Assembly (NCBI GenBank): GCA_028712075.1
Contig: JAQTQX010000013.1
Coordinates: forward strand, 59,534-123,533
From: Desulfuromonadaceae bacterium
GTDB lineage: Bacteria; Desulfobacterota; Desulfuromonadia; Geobacterales; Pseudopelobacteraceae
Direction of reading: 5' to 3'
DNA: 64,000 nucleotides
Shown: positions 48,425 to 56,569 of the stretch, piece by piece
Layout: the number at the start of each line of letters is the position of its first letter
Numbering within the stretch: the first letter of the stretch is position 1
The notes under the pieces: model-generated
What the model was told of the DNA's origin: nothing
Database searches by the model: none
Seen by the model: the letters and a program-made list of their open reading frames with translations, nothing else
Translations under genes and position numbers: made by a program

Positions 48425-48438
48425 ACGTTGTACAACGT
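48425..48438. promoter_or_regulatory. Perfect 14-base palindrome upstream of ccoN
   Basis: ACGTTGTACAACGT is its own reverse complement and lies 51 bases before the ccoN ATG, in the 300-base interval between the cydB hairpin and ccoN. The position suits an operator for a dimeric regulator of the cbb3 operon. I cannot name the regulator. Confidence 0.4.
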
Positions 48439-48488
48439 AAACCATAGCGGTGGCCATTTTTGAAACAATCATTAAAAGGAGCAGATGC

Positions 48489-49889
48489 ATGAATGCACCA
48501 ACGCGGTATGTGGATGACTCGGTAAAAGGTTTCATCGCCTGGAGCATGGTCTGGGGAACGATTGCTGTCGTTGTCGGAATCCTGATCTCCCTGCAGCTGG
48601 CCTGGCCGCAGCTTAATTATGCTCCCTATCTAACGTATGGACGCTTGCGGCCAATTCATACCAATGCTGCCATTTTCGGGTGGGGAGTCGGCAGTTTCAT
48701 CGCTCTGTTTTTCTACATCACTCAGCGTCTGACCAAAACACCGCTCTGGAGCCCAAAGCTGGCACGGGTAACACTCTGGATTTTTAATGTTGCCATCGCC
48801 TCCGCCGCTGTGACCCTTGCCATGGGCATAAACAGAACCAAGGAATATGCGGAGCTGGAATGGCCGTTGGCTATTGTCGTTGCCATTATCTGGGTCCTTT
48901 TTTCGGTCAATGTCTTTATGACGATCCTGAAGCGCAAGGAAGAGCAGATGTATATATCGCTCTGGTACATTATGGCGACGCTGGTCGGTGTTACCGTTCT
49001 GTATGTCATAAACAATCTTGGTGTGCCGTTGCACCTGTTCAAGTCATACTCGGCGTTTTCAGGAACCAATGATGCCAATGTGCAGTGGTGGTACGGCCAC
49101 AATGCCGTCGCCATGGTTCTGACCACACCGCCGCTGGCTATTTTCTATTATTTTCTGCCGAAGGTTACCAATAATCCGATTTTCAGCCACAGAATGGGTA
49201 TTATCGCCTTCTGGAGCCTGATATTTATGTATCTCTGGACCGGAGCCCATCACCTGCTCTGGACGCCGATTCCTGACTGGATTCAAACTGTTGCTATGGC
49301 CTTCTCCATCATGCTGATCGCCCCTTCCTGGGGAGCCGTCATGAACGGATATCTGACAATGGGTGGGAAATGGGAGCAGATGAAGACTAATTATCTGGTC
49401 AAATTCCTGATCTGCGGTATCACCTTCTATGGATTACAGACCCTGCAGGGGCCGATGCAGGCGATCAGGACTTTTTCAGCATTTATCCATTATACCGACT
49501 GGGTTCCCGGGCATGTCCACATGGGTGCGCTTGGCTGGGTATCGATGGTGCTTTTTGCCGCGATCTATTATGCCACTACCAAGATGAACAATACTGAGAT
49601 TTACAGTATTCCGTTAGCCAATGCTCATTTTTGGCTGGTTCTGATCGGTCAGCTGATTTATTCAATTACCATGTGGATCGCAGGTGTTCAGCAAGGGAGC
49701 ATGCTGCTTGCCACGAATCCCGACGGGTCGCTGCATTACAGCTTTATGGAGACCATGATTGCCATCATGCCGTATTACAAAATACGGGCGATCAGCGGGT
49801 TTATTTATCTGGCAGGTTTATCTCTGTTTATCTTCAACATATACAAAACCTTCCAGAAGGGTACTGACTCACCGGTAGCTGAGGCATAA
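48489..49889 (+). CDS. ccoN: cbb3-type cytochrome c oxidase subunit I
   Basis: The 466-residue catalytic subunit of a high-affinity oxygen reductase with about 12 helices. Haem and copper ligands can be seen: RPIHTNAAIFGWG (low-spin haem b), WWYGHNAVAMVL and TGAHHLLWTPI (CuB) and TDWVPGHVHMGALGW (haem b3 and b). The ATG at 48489 has AAGGAG upstream; the longer ORF of the track is not needed. First gene of a four-gene operon ccoN-ccoO-ccoQ-ccoP. Confidence 0.95.
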   Translation: MNAPTRYVDDSVKGFIAWSMVWGTIAVVVGILISLQLAWPQLNYAPYLTYGRLRPIHTNAAIFGWGVGSFIALFFYITQRLTKTPLWSPKLARVTLWIFNVAIASAAVTLAMGINRTKEYAELEWPLAIVVAIIWVLFSVNVFMTILKRKEEQMYISLWYIMATLVGVTVLYVINNLGVPLHLFKSYSAFSGTNDANVQWWYGHNAVAMVLTTPPLAIFYYFLPKVTNNPIFSHRMGIIAFWSLIFMYLWTGAHHLLWTPIPDWIQTVAMAFSIMLIAPSWGAVMNGYLTMGGKWEQMKTNYLVKFLICGITFYGLQTLQGPMQAIRTFSAFIHYTDWVPGHVHMGALGWVSMVLFAAIYYATTKMNNTEIYSIPLANAHFWLVLIGQLIYSITMWIAGVQQGSMLLATNPDGSLHYSFMETMIAIMPYYKIRAISGFIYLAGLSLFIFNIYKTFQKGTDSPVAEA

Positions 49890-49919
49890 TCTAAATTCAC
49901 TACGAACGAGGACGATACT

Positions 49920-50804
49920 ATGTTGGAAAAAAATCCCGTCATTTTTATCATACTGGCTTTTGTCGTGATAATGGTCGGCACTACGATAACCATGATAGCG
50001 CCATTCAAATGGATTAACGGTCCCGGTGACAGAATTGCTGAAGTCAAGCCCTATACTCCGCTCCAACAGGAGGGACGTGATCTCTATATGCGTGAAGGGT
50101 GTAACAACTGCCACTCGCAGACTGTGCGAACCTTGGCTGCAGATGTTGAACGTTACGGCTACGGCGGGACTTATTCAAAATCAGGTGAGTTTGTATATGA
50201 TCGTCCACACCTGTGGGGCTCACGGCGTACCGGTCCCGATCTAGCCCGAATCGGCCTGAAATATCCCGATTCAAAAGGCGCCTGGCATAAAAAACATCTG
50301 GAAAACCCGCAATCGGTTGTACCAGCCTCCAATATGCCATCGTATGCATTTCTGAATGCGCCGCTTGATACAACCTACTCCGAACGGAAAATGAAACTTC
50401 TCGATTTTCCCTACAGCCAGGCGGATCTGGATGATCTCAAGGGTAAAAGTGAAATGGATGCCATAATTGCCTATATGCGCAAACTTGGTACAGATATTCC
50501 GGTTAAAAAAGCCGCAGCTGTAACTTCAGCATCGGCAGCGGTAGTAAAAAATCCGTTTACCACTCTTGTGGCTGTTGAGAGGGATGCCGAGGGGACCTAT
50601 AAGCAGCATTGTGCTTCATGCCATGGCGAAAAACGGGAAGGAACGTTGGGCCCGGCTCTGAAAGGCTCTGTGCGGTCAGATGCCGAGTTGTTCAAAATAA
50701 TATCAGGCGGTATTGATGTGAATGGAATGCCCTCTTTTAGCGGTACACTTGACGATCAGAATATTTGGAAACTGGTAACATACATCAAGCTGGACACAAA
50801 ATAA
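49920..50804 (+). CDS. ccoO: cbb3 oxidase CcoO fused to an additional cytochrome c domain
   Basis: A 294-residue protein. Residues about 1-200 are a CcoO-type subunit: one N-terminal membrane helix, haem motif GCNNCHSQTVRTL, DRPHLWGSRRTGPDLARIG and axial Met in ASNMPSYAFL. Residues about 200-215 are an Ala/Val linker, and residues 220-294 form a second cytochrome c domain with CASCHG, LGPALKGS and GMPSFSGTLD. In standard cbb3 oxidases CcoO has one haem and the two other haems are on CcoP; here one appears to have moved onto CcoO. The stop overlaps the start of the small gene that follows (TAATG). Confidence 0.92.
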   Translation: MLEKNPVIFIILAFVVIMVGTTITMIAPFKWINGPGDRIAEVKPYTPLQQEGRDLYMREGCNNCHSQTVRTLAADVERYGYGGTYSKSGEFVYDRPHLWGSRRTGPDLARIGLKYPDSKGAWHKKHLENPQSVVPASNMPSYAFLNAPLDTTYSERKMKLLDFPYSQADLDDLKGKSEMDAIIAYMRKLGTDIPVKKAAAVTSASAAVVKNPFTTLVAVERDAEGTYKQHCASCHGEKREGTLGPALKGSVRSDAELFKIISGGIDVNGMPSFSGTLDDQNIWKLVTYIKLDTK

Positions 50805-50944
50805 TGATAGGTACCCGAATGGTATTTCTGTTTCTAACAGGCCTCTTACTGGCACTACTCATTGCGATTTCTGTCGTAACACTCAAAAAAAGCAGGAAAC
50901 AACAACTGGAAGAACCAAAACACCGAATGCTTGAAGATGACTAA
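50804..50944 (+). CDS. ccoQ: Small CcoQ-like membrane subunit
   Basis: A 46-residue protein too short for the ORF track. One membrane helix (VFLFLTGLLLALLIAISVV) is followed by a charged tail, the plan of CcoQ/FixQ. The ATG overlaps the ccoO stop (TAATG), so translation is coupled, and the next gene begins 23 bases later with its own ribosome site. Function by position: stability or assembly of the oxidase. A bare single-helix peptide cannot be proven homologous to CcoQ. Confidence 0.75.
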   Translation: MIGTRMVFLFLTGLLLALLIAISVVTLKKSRKQQLEEPKHRMLEDD

Positions 50945-50967
50945 TCCATTTATAAGGAGCAGATGAT

Positions 50968-51459
50968 ATGTCAGAACAGCATGATTATGACGGTATCAGA
51001 TATCGCGAAGAGAAACACTCGCCCGCCATCTTTCGCATTTTTCTGACTGTGCTGGCGGTGTGGGCTGTAGCCTTTATGGGGCATTATCTCTTCAGCGGAT
51101 GGAGTTCCCAGTCTGAAGCGGATGCCGTAAAAAGAGCGCGTGACAGCAAGAAACAGACAGCTCATAAGTTAGTGGAAGCGACCGGTGCCGGTGTTGCGGG
51201 TAGCGGGCACAAGGTTGAAGATTATGTAGCTGCTGGAAAAAATATGTTTGGAAGTCTCTGTGCTGCGTGTCACGGTGAAAGTGCCAATGGGGGTGTCGGC
51301 CCAGATTTAACACGGTCAACGTATAAATACGGCAAATCAAGATTGGATTTAACGAAAACGATAAACGAGGGGCGACCTGGCGGGATGCCATCTTTCAGTA
51401 GTCAGGTGAGCAGTGAACAGGTTGAAAGTTTGGTTGAATATTTACTTACTCTGAAATAG
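50968..51459 (+). CDS. ccoP: Mono-haem cytochrome c, CcoP-like subunit of cbb3 oxidase
   Basis: A 163-residue protein with an N-terminal charged stretch, one membrane helix (about residues 18-38, IFRIFLTVLAVWAVAFMGHYLF) and a single class I cytochrome c domain (CAACHG, GPDLTRSTYKYG, axial Met in GMPSFSSQ). Standard CcoP has one or two helices and two haems; this one has one haem and one helix. With the extra domain on CcoO the total haem c count of the operon is three, as in usual cbb3. AAGGAG precedes the start. Confidence 0.87.
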   Translation: MSEQHDYDGIRYREEKHSPAIFRIFLTVLAVWAVAFMGHYLFSGWSSQSEADAVKRARDSKKQTAHKLVEATGAGVAGSGHKVEDYVAAGKNMFGSLCAACHGESANGGVGPDLTRSTYKYGKSRLDLTKTINEGRPGGMPSFSSQVSSEQVESLVEYLLTLK

Positions 51460-51508
51460 AACGAGCAAAACACATTCATTTAAATAAATCTGATTAACAA
51501 AGTTCTGA

Positions 51509-51706
51509 GATGATTGTATCCCATCAAATGTAAGAGATCAGATAAAACTGTTATACAACATCAATGGCAACAAAATAATCCTGATTGAATCACGTCCTGT
51601 TTATAACGATCCCACCAAATGGGCTGAAATGCCAGTTGCTCAGTTCGAGTATATTGAGATGACTAAAAACTTGAGCCTGTTCGGTTATAACAGAAATGAT
51701 AAGTGA
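51509..51706 (+). pseudogene. Fragment of a DUF3024 protein
   Basis: An open frame without a start codon gives IPSNVRDQIKLLYNINGNKI followed by LIESRPVYNDPTKWAEMPVAQFEY and ends at TGA after NRNDK. This resembles the front and middle of DUF3024 domains, which continue with a Trp where the TGA stands. Both the N-terminal helix and the C-terminal end are lost. Assignment rests on family memory; the piece is too short to be certain. It marks the start of the decayed region. Confidence 0.4.
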
Positions 51707-51806
51707 GTATCACAGGTTACGGCGGATACTTCAAAATCCGAAAGATCAAGAGTCAAAAAAATCTTGACTTTGAACGGTTGTTCGGGCTATTAGGAACGTT
51801 CCACAT

Positions 51807-51883
51807 GGTGGCCATGGTGAAGCGGTTAACACATACGACTGTGACTCGTACATGCGAGGGTTCAAATCCCTCTGGCCACCCCA
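51807..51883 (+). tRNA. tRNA-His (GTG)
   Basis: The acceptor stem GTGGCCA pairs with TGGCCAC, and an additional G at 51807 can pair with the base before CCA, the G-1 feature special to tRNA-His. The anticodon stem TACGA/TCGTA encloses CTGTGAC, giving anticodon GTG. The T arm is GAGGG-TTCAAAT-CCCTC and CCA is encoded (51881-51883). The D arm is short, with three clear pairs. Decayed mobile-element sequence follows within about one kilobase. Confidence 0.92.
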
Positions 51884-52434
51884 AAATGACCTGACCTGCT
51901 GAAATGAAATAAGTTATTGGATATATAAAGGTTTTCTTGCTCGTGTACACGATTTTGTACCCTGTGAGGAAGCCTTTATGCTTTCACTCATTCGCAGAAA
52001 TCTTTCCGCTTGTGTGTTCCCCTTGATGTACTGCAATATTTCCTCCTTCCTGAGTTATACGCTGCCGGATTTAAAGCCCCTGCAGACGCTCTACTTGTTT
52101 GGTAATTTCAAATTCGCCTACTGAAAGAGCATGTTTCCTTAAGTAGGTTTGGTTTCTCCCCAAAGTAGCTTCCAGTAGGATCTGCATCTATTTCAATGGG
52201 TCATTCCGCAACTGTAACTAAAAAATATTTATTATGTTTATTACAAAACAAACGTCATCACATAAATTAAATTTAGAAATATCGTATAATTAATGGGCAC
52301 ATATTGTTTCAACATCAACGGCATTACAAAACATTATTGACATTAGCGTAACACCGTTATAATATAAATTAGCTGATATTTTTCTGTAAATCAATTGAGT
52401 CAACGCACGTCAACTTGATGAAGGGGAGGACGCC
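51884..52434. other. 551-base gene-free stretch after tRNA-His
   Basis: AT-rich and without a supported gene. The stretch from about 52200 to 52400 is especially A/T-rich and probably holds the promoter of the small membrane protein gene at 52435. No repeat of the tRNA 3' end was found here. Confidence 0.5.
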
Positions 52435-52734
52435 ATGTCAAAAATCGTTGATGTTATCGCAGCGCTAGTTATGGCAACTCTAGTTGCAGGGATTGCGCTT
52501 TTCTCCGCACCTGTCTGGATTCTGCTTTTCCCGCTCAGGTATGTCGTTGATAAGGCTGAATCAGAAAAGGGGATTCGCCTGCCACTGCCGAAATTTCGTC
52601 ATTTGGTGCCAGTTGGACTATCTGTCTGCGTCGTGGCGGTGATGGGTCTGCTGTATGCCACTATTCCCCCTTTTAGCATGCTGCTGAAAGGGGTCGGCAT
52701 TGCCATCGGTCTGTTGCCGGCGGTATATTTCTAA
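52435..52734 (+). CDS. Hypothetical membrane protein with two or three helices
   Basis: A 99-residue protein with a good ribosome site (GGGGAGGACGCC). It begins MSKIVDVIAALVMATLVAGI and has a second hydrophobic region VPVGLSVCVVAVMGLLYATI and a third weak one at the C-terminus. The middle is charged (RYVVDKAESEKGIRLPLPKFRH). I do not recognise the family. It is the only apparently intact gene between tRNA-His and the IS remnant. Confidence 0.6.
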   Translation: MSKIVDVIAALVMATLVAGIALFSAPVWILLFPLRYVVDKAESEKGIRLPLPKFRHLVPVGLSVCVVAVMGLLYATIPPFSMLLKGVGIAIGLLPAVYF

Positions 52735-52926
52735 ACGGGGTAGAAAATAAGGGGAATAGACTGCTTTTGCAAAAGCAACCTGTCCCCCTATGTTTTCAGC
52801 TCAGCTTCTTCACAACACATAAATCGGTGTTAATCCCTCCAGGCTTTTACGCAGTTGATAAGACTGTATGAATCTGCTTGATGTATTGTGCGATGGAGTC
52901 TGGTTTAGTATAAATCCGGAATGTAT

Positions 52927-53040
52927 ATTCCGGATGAATCCGACCACCGTTCCGGCGTGAAACCGACCGCAATTCCGATTTGAAGCCGACCATCATTCCG
53001 CTGGCAATCCGACCAGCGTTCCGGAATAAATCCGACCAAC
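52927..53040. repeat. Five tandem 23-base repeats at the left end of an IS21-type element
   Basis: Five units follow the pattern (A/G)TTCCG-5N-AAnCCGACC with a period of 22-23 bases. Multiple terminal repeats of about this length are the transposase-binding sites of IS21-family elements. istA starts 64 bases further on. The complementary form (GGTCGGATT, CGCCGGAACG) is present near 54291-54390. Confidence 0.75.
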
Positions 53041-53104
53041 AGTTTGTAGTCGCAAGGTAACTCAACAGCGTATTGTGCCTCTCATTTATTTGAGGAGGTC
53101 ATCA

Positions 53105-54262
53105 ATGCCTCAGAATCGAGTTACCATGCGTAAGATACGAGAGATACTCCGTCTTGCCTGGTCATGCAATCAGACCAGACAATAAATTTCCGACAGTTGC
53201 GGTATCGGCAAGACAACTGTCACCGATACTCTATATCGGGCTTCCGCTGCCGGTCTGTCCTATCCCTTACCAGCCGACCTCGATGATGAACGGCTGGAAC
53301 GCCTTCTCTATCTTCAACATCATCGTGCCATAACCAGTAGGCGGACACCTCCCGACTGGGCATCCCTGCATAACGAACTACTCTCCCACAAGAACCTGAC
53401 GCTGATGCTTCTATGGCAGGAGTATAAGGAACGAGAACCATCCGGTTACCAGTACAGTCAGCTCTGTGATCTGTTCCGTTTTTGGCGGGGCAAACTCGAC
53501 CTGTCCATGCGTCAGGAACATCGTGCTGGTGAGAAGATGTTCGTGGACTATTGTGGTCAGACACTTCCCATTGTTGACTCGACCACCGGAGAAATACGTG
53601 ACGCTCAGGTATTTGTGGCGGTCATGGGTGCCAGCAACTACACCTATGCCGAAACCACATGGAGCCAGTCCCTTGCAGATTGGACTGGTTCACATGTCAG
53701 AACGTTCTCCTACTTCGGAGCAGTCCCTCATTGTATCGTCCCAGATATTCTGCTGTCAGGTGTCACCAAGACCTGTCGATATGAACCGGGCATCAATGCC
53801 ACCTATCAGGAAATGGCAACCCATTACGGCACCGCTGTTATTCCCGCCCGTGTCCGCAAACCACGAGATAAACCCAAAGTCGAAGCCGGTGTCCAGTTTG
53901 TGCAACGGTTCATTCTTGCCGGATTACGACATCACACTTTCTTCAGTCTTGCAGAAGCGAATGCTGCCATCAAAATAATTCGGCGTAACGTAGCGTTGCT
54001 CACGTCGTTCTTCTCCCAACATCAAGAGCTTTTTGAGTGGAAAGAGCCGAAGGCAGGACCAATTGCATTTCCACGTTATTTGGGAAGTTCGGTTGAACAA
54101 TTCTGTGACGAGTTGGTGCGACACTCTGGGGTCTTAATGCTTCCGGGGACACTTTACAACAAAGAGTACGATTGTTTCCGCATTGGATTTGGAAGGAGCA
54201 ATATGGAAGAGTGTTTGACAAAACTGGAGCAGTTTTTAGAAAAGTCCAAAACCTTAAAATAG
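53105..54262 (+). pseudogene. istA: IS21-type transposase istA, interrupted and fused to an aminotransferase tail
   Basis: The frame opens with ATG at 53105 (after GAGGAGG) and MPQNRVTMRKIREILRLAWS, but codon 27 is TAA (53183). It continues open as IstA: GIGKTTVTDTLYRA, KMFVDYCGQTLPIVD, VFVAVMGASNYTYAE and KPKVEAGVQFVQRFILAGLR, with the DDE core Asp residues visible. After about 53975 the frame stops being IstA and reads VALLTSFFSQHQELFEWKEP, AGPIAFPRYLG, GVLMLPGTLY and FRIGFGRSNM, the C-terminus of a class I/II PLP aminotransferase. istB is absent. The gene is a chimera made by deletion or recombination and is inactive as a transposase. Confidence 0.75.
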
Positions 54263-54290
54263 AAATCTACCTTGTGACTACAACATCCTT

Positions 54291-54391
54291 GGTCGCTTTC
54301 GCCGGAACGCTGGTCGGATTCACAGCGGAACAACGGTCGCCATCACATCAGTTTCCTTGGTCGGATTTACCGGAATAGCCACCGGAATTCG
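54291..54391. repeat. Inverted terminal repeats, right end of an IS21-type element
   Basis: CGCCGGAACGCTGGTCGGATTC and GGTCGGATTTACCGGAATAG are inverted copies of the left-end units at 52927-53040. The end lies after the aminotransferase tail rather than after istB, so it may belong to a second, mostly deleted copy. Downstream flank TGGAAATTCGAAAATT is also shared with the copy at 57.9 kb. Confidence 0.65.
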
Positions 54392-54666
54392 GATTTGAAT
54401 GGAAATTCGAAAATTGTCAGCATAAATGTTTGCGAAATAATGGTTTTTGTTCTGTCGTAAAAAGGCGCTTTTGTTGAGCCTGCAACCCGTGGTATGGCTT
54501 CGCTCTCGTTCTCGTACAACTGGCAGTGTATTATCAATTTTGCGGGTTAAATTGTTCGAAGTGTGATCGGCAGGTGACCCCAAATTTCCCCAATCGCTTA
54601 ATGTAGCGATTTTTAAGGGTTTTACTCGTATCTTGGCAGTAAAAATAAGATACAGCGAGGCCCTTT
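54392..54666. other. 275 bases between IS end and integrase remnant
   Basis: No gene is supported. AATCGCT-TAATGT-AGCGATTTTT at about 54592-54615 is a small hairpin followed by T residues and could act as a terminator of whatever once lay upstream. Confidence 0.4.
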
Positions 54667-54840
54667 TTGCATACTCTCTACCTAGTCCAGCGTGGTAGTA
54701 AATACTATTTTCAACTGCGGCTCCCTGCTTGGCAATACATTCTCCGGGAAGGGCGATTTCACATGGTTTGGCTCGCTGGGTCGATCCCGGCGCAATTCAG
54801 GAATGTATCAACACCGTTAAGGACTGTACGGGACGGATAG
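54667..54840 (+). pseudogene. Probable N-terminal remnant of a tyrosine recombinase
   Basis: From a TTG at 54667 the frame reads MHTLYLVQRGSKYYFQLRLP, which has the form of the DUF6538-type N-terminus of phage-like integrases (YLxxRGxxYYFRxRxP). The similarity then fades, suggesting frameshifts, and a TAG ends the frame at 54840. The following 600 bases contain no catalytic Arg-His-Arg-Tyr block that I can see. A remnant near tRNA-His would fit a former tRNA-directed integration, but the evidence is thin. Confidence 0.35.
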
Positions 54841-55504
54841 CCCGCTCACATCCTAGATTCAGGAAGTTCTCCCTTCGTGGGAACTGGCTCCAGTTGTTAA
54901 TGCTCTGAACACTCCAGCGGAGGCATCATGAGGACCGGAAGCATAAGTGCCTCTTGGTTGTATAGTAGATGCTTTCAAAAATATATCGAGTGTCGCCGAA
55001 TTGATGATTGCGCTACCAGGAACACCACCTGCACCTAGTCAAAGGAAAATCCAGGAAAGCGCGGAATTCAGATTCGGCAGCAGGATCCATGCCAGCAAAC
55101 ACGTTTTGGGGAGGGTCATTCACTGTTGCGAATTGGTTGGGGATCGAACCGAATATTGGAATAATTTTTTCGTTATCGTAGTTATCCTTTTTACCGGATG
55201 CGGAATTTCGGCATCGCTCGTGAATATTCAAATATCAGGCAGAATCCATAATGCCTATCATAACAGGCCCTTCATATTTGGCAGTTACGTCAAACACGAC
55301 AGATTCTGCTGCACTTGTCAATCCTTTCACTTCTCACCCACCTATCAGTTTTACTGAGTTCAATCAGATAGATACAATCTCAGTATTAGCAGAATTTCTC
55401 TGGCACGCTAGTTGTACATATTACATCCCAACAAACCTTGTCATCCTGTCACTGATGGGTCGGTTATAGGTAAATGGACCACAAACGTTAAAAGGAGAAA
55501 TACC
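54841..55504. other. Non-coding or decayed stretch before csbD
   Basis: No gene is supported over about 660 bases. The ORF-track entries 54947-55357 and 55251-55469 have no recognisable motif; the first has only a weak AG-poor start region and unusual composition. The last 60 bases contain the ribosome site AAAAGGAGAAATACC of csbD and should contain its promoter. Confidence 0.45.
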
Positions 55505-55685
55505 ATGAAATCCAACATGAAGGACAAAGCGGAAGGGACGCTTCACGAACTGAAGGGTAAGGTCAAAGAAGTCGCCGGGAAATTAACCGATAATCACAAA
55601 CTCGAATCTAGAAGGTGCCGGTGAAAAGATAGCCGGTAAAGTCCAGAGGAAAATCGGTCAGACAGAGAAGGTTTTGGGGAAATAG
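55505..55685 (+). pseudogene. CsbD family stress protein gene with a one-base frameshift
   Basis: The frame MKSNMKDKAEGTLHELKGKVKEVAGKLTDNHKLE is that of CsbD, a small hydrophilic stress-induced protein. At 55607 a single extra T shifts the frame and it ends early as SRRCR. Removing that base restores EGAGEKIAGKVQRKIGQTEK and a TAG stop at 55685, giving a normal CsbD of about 59 residues. Either a true mutation or a sequencing error. It has a strong ribosome site and lies 40 bases before the BON protein gene, a pairing common in stress islands. Confidence 0.8.
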
Positions 55686-55725
55686 AATACCAGATAAATC
55701 GAATTCAAACTTAAGGAGTACATCA

Positions 55726-56478
55726 ATGAAAGCATTATCCTTCACAACAATAATGGTTACAGCAGTATCACTGTTGGCGCTTAGCGGATCTGTGCACGCA
55801 TCAAAAACGGATAACCGCATCGAATCATCGGCTAAACAGTCATATGTGTTCAAGACCTACCTTAAAACTGATGACATCAAAATCAAGTCTAGCGACGGCG
55901 TTGTCACCTTGACGGGGAGTGTCTCCGAAGACTCCCACAAAACATTGGCTCAGGAGACAGTGATGGGCTTACCTGGGGTCAAGAAAGTAAATAACTTGCT
56001 TGAAGTTAAAGGTGAACAGTCCACCGCAACCTCCGATGCGTGGCTAACTTCAAAAGTAAAAACCATACTTCTGTTTCATCGGAACGTGAGCACCATGACC
56101 GAGGTTGACACCAAAGAGGGCATAGTAACCCTGCATGGTAATGCTGGCAGTCTGGCTGAGAAGGATTTGACAACCGAATACGTCAAGGATGTCGAAGGGG
56201 TAAAAGGCGTAACGAATGAAATGACCGTGACAAAAACAGTGAAAAAAACGCGAACGGCAGGAGAAAAAATAGATGACGCTTCCATAACTGCCCAGGTCAA
56301 AATGAGTTTGCTCTATCATCGCTCAACCAGTGCCCTCAATACTTCGGTCACCACAAAGAATGGTATCGTTACATTGAGCGGCAAGGCCAGTAATGCAGCC
56401 GAATTGAAACTGACTTCCAAATACGCCAACGACGTTAACGGCGTAAAAGACGTGAAAAACCGGATGGTAATTGAGTAG
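55726..56478 (+). CDS. Periplasmic protein with three BON domains
   Basis: A 250-residue protein with a Sec signal peptide (MKALSFTTIMVTAVSLLALS, cleavage after VHA) and three BON-type repeats at about residues 32-93, 101-166 and 181-250. Each holds the pattern V(T)LxGxV followed by a later GVxxVxNxxxV (GVVTLTGSV, GIVTLHGNAG, GIVTLSGKAS). BON proteins such as OsmY bind membranes or other surfaces and are induced by osmotic or other stress. TAAGGAG precedes the start. It follows csbD and precedes a small membrane peptide gene. Confidence 0.9.
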   Translation: MKALSFTTIMVTAVSLLALSGSVHASKTDNRIESSAKQSYVFKTYLKTDDIKIKSSDGVVTLTGSVSEDSHKTLAQETVMGLPGVKKVNNLLEVKGEQSTATSDAWLTSKVKTILLFHRNVSTMTEVDTKEGIVTLHGNAGSLAEKDLTTEYVKDVEGVKGVTNEMTVTKTVKKTRTAGEKIDDASITAQVKMSLLYHRSTSALNTSVTTKNGIVTLSGKASNAAELKLTSKYANDVNGVKDVKNRMVIE

Positions 56479-56569
56479 TCCAACTCCATAGAGATTATAT
56501 GACCACTGCCGGCTGATATGGTGATGGAATAGCCGGCAGTGGGAAAGAGCAATCGGAAGGAGGTACTTC

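Noticed and set aside
54947-55357. ORF of 136 residues with a hydrophobic segment ending in GCG like a lipoprotein
   Set aside because: The hydrophobic stretch is internal, there is no good ribosome site, no family similarity, and it lies in a decayed region.
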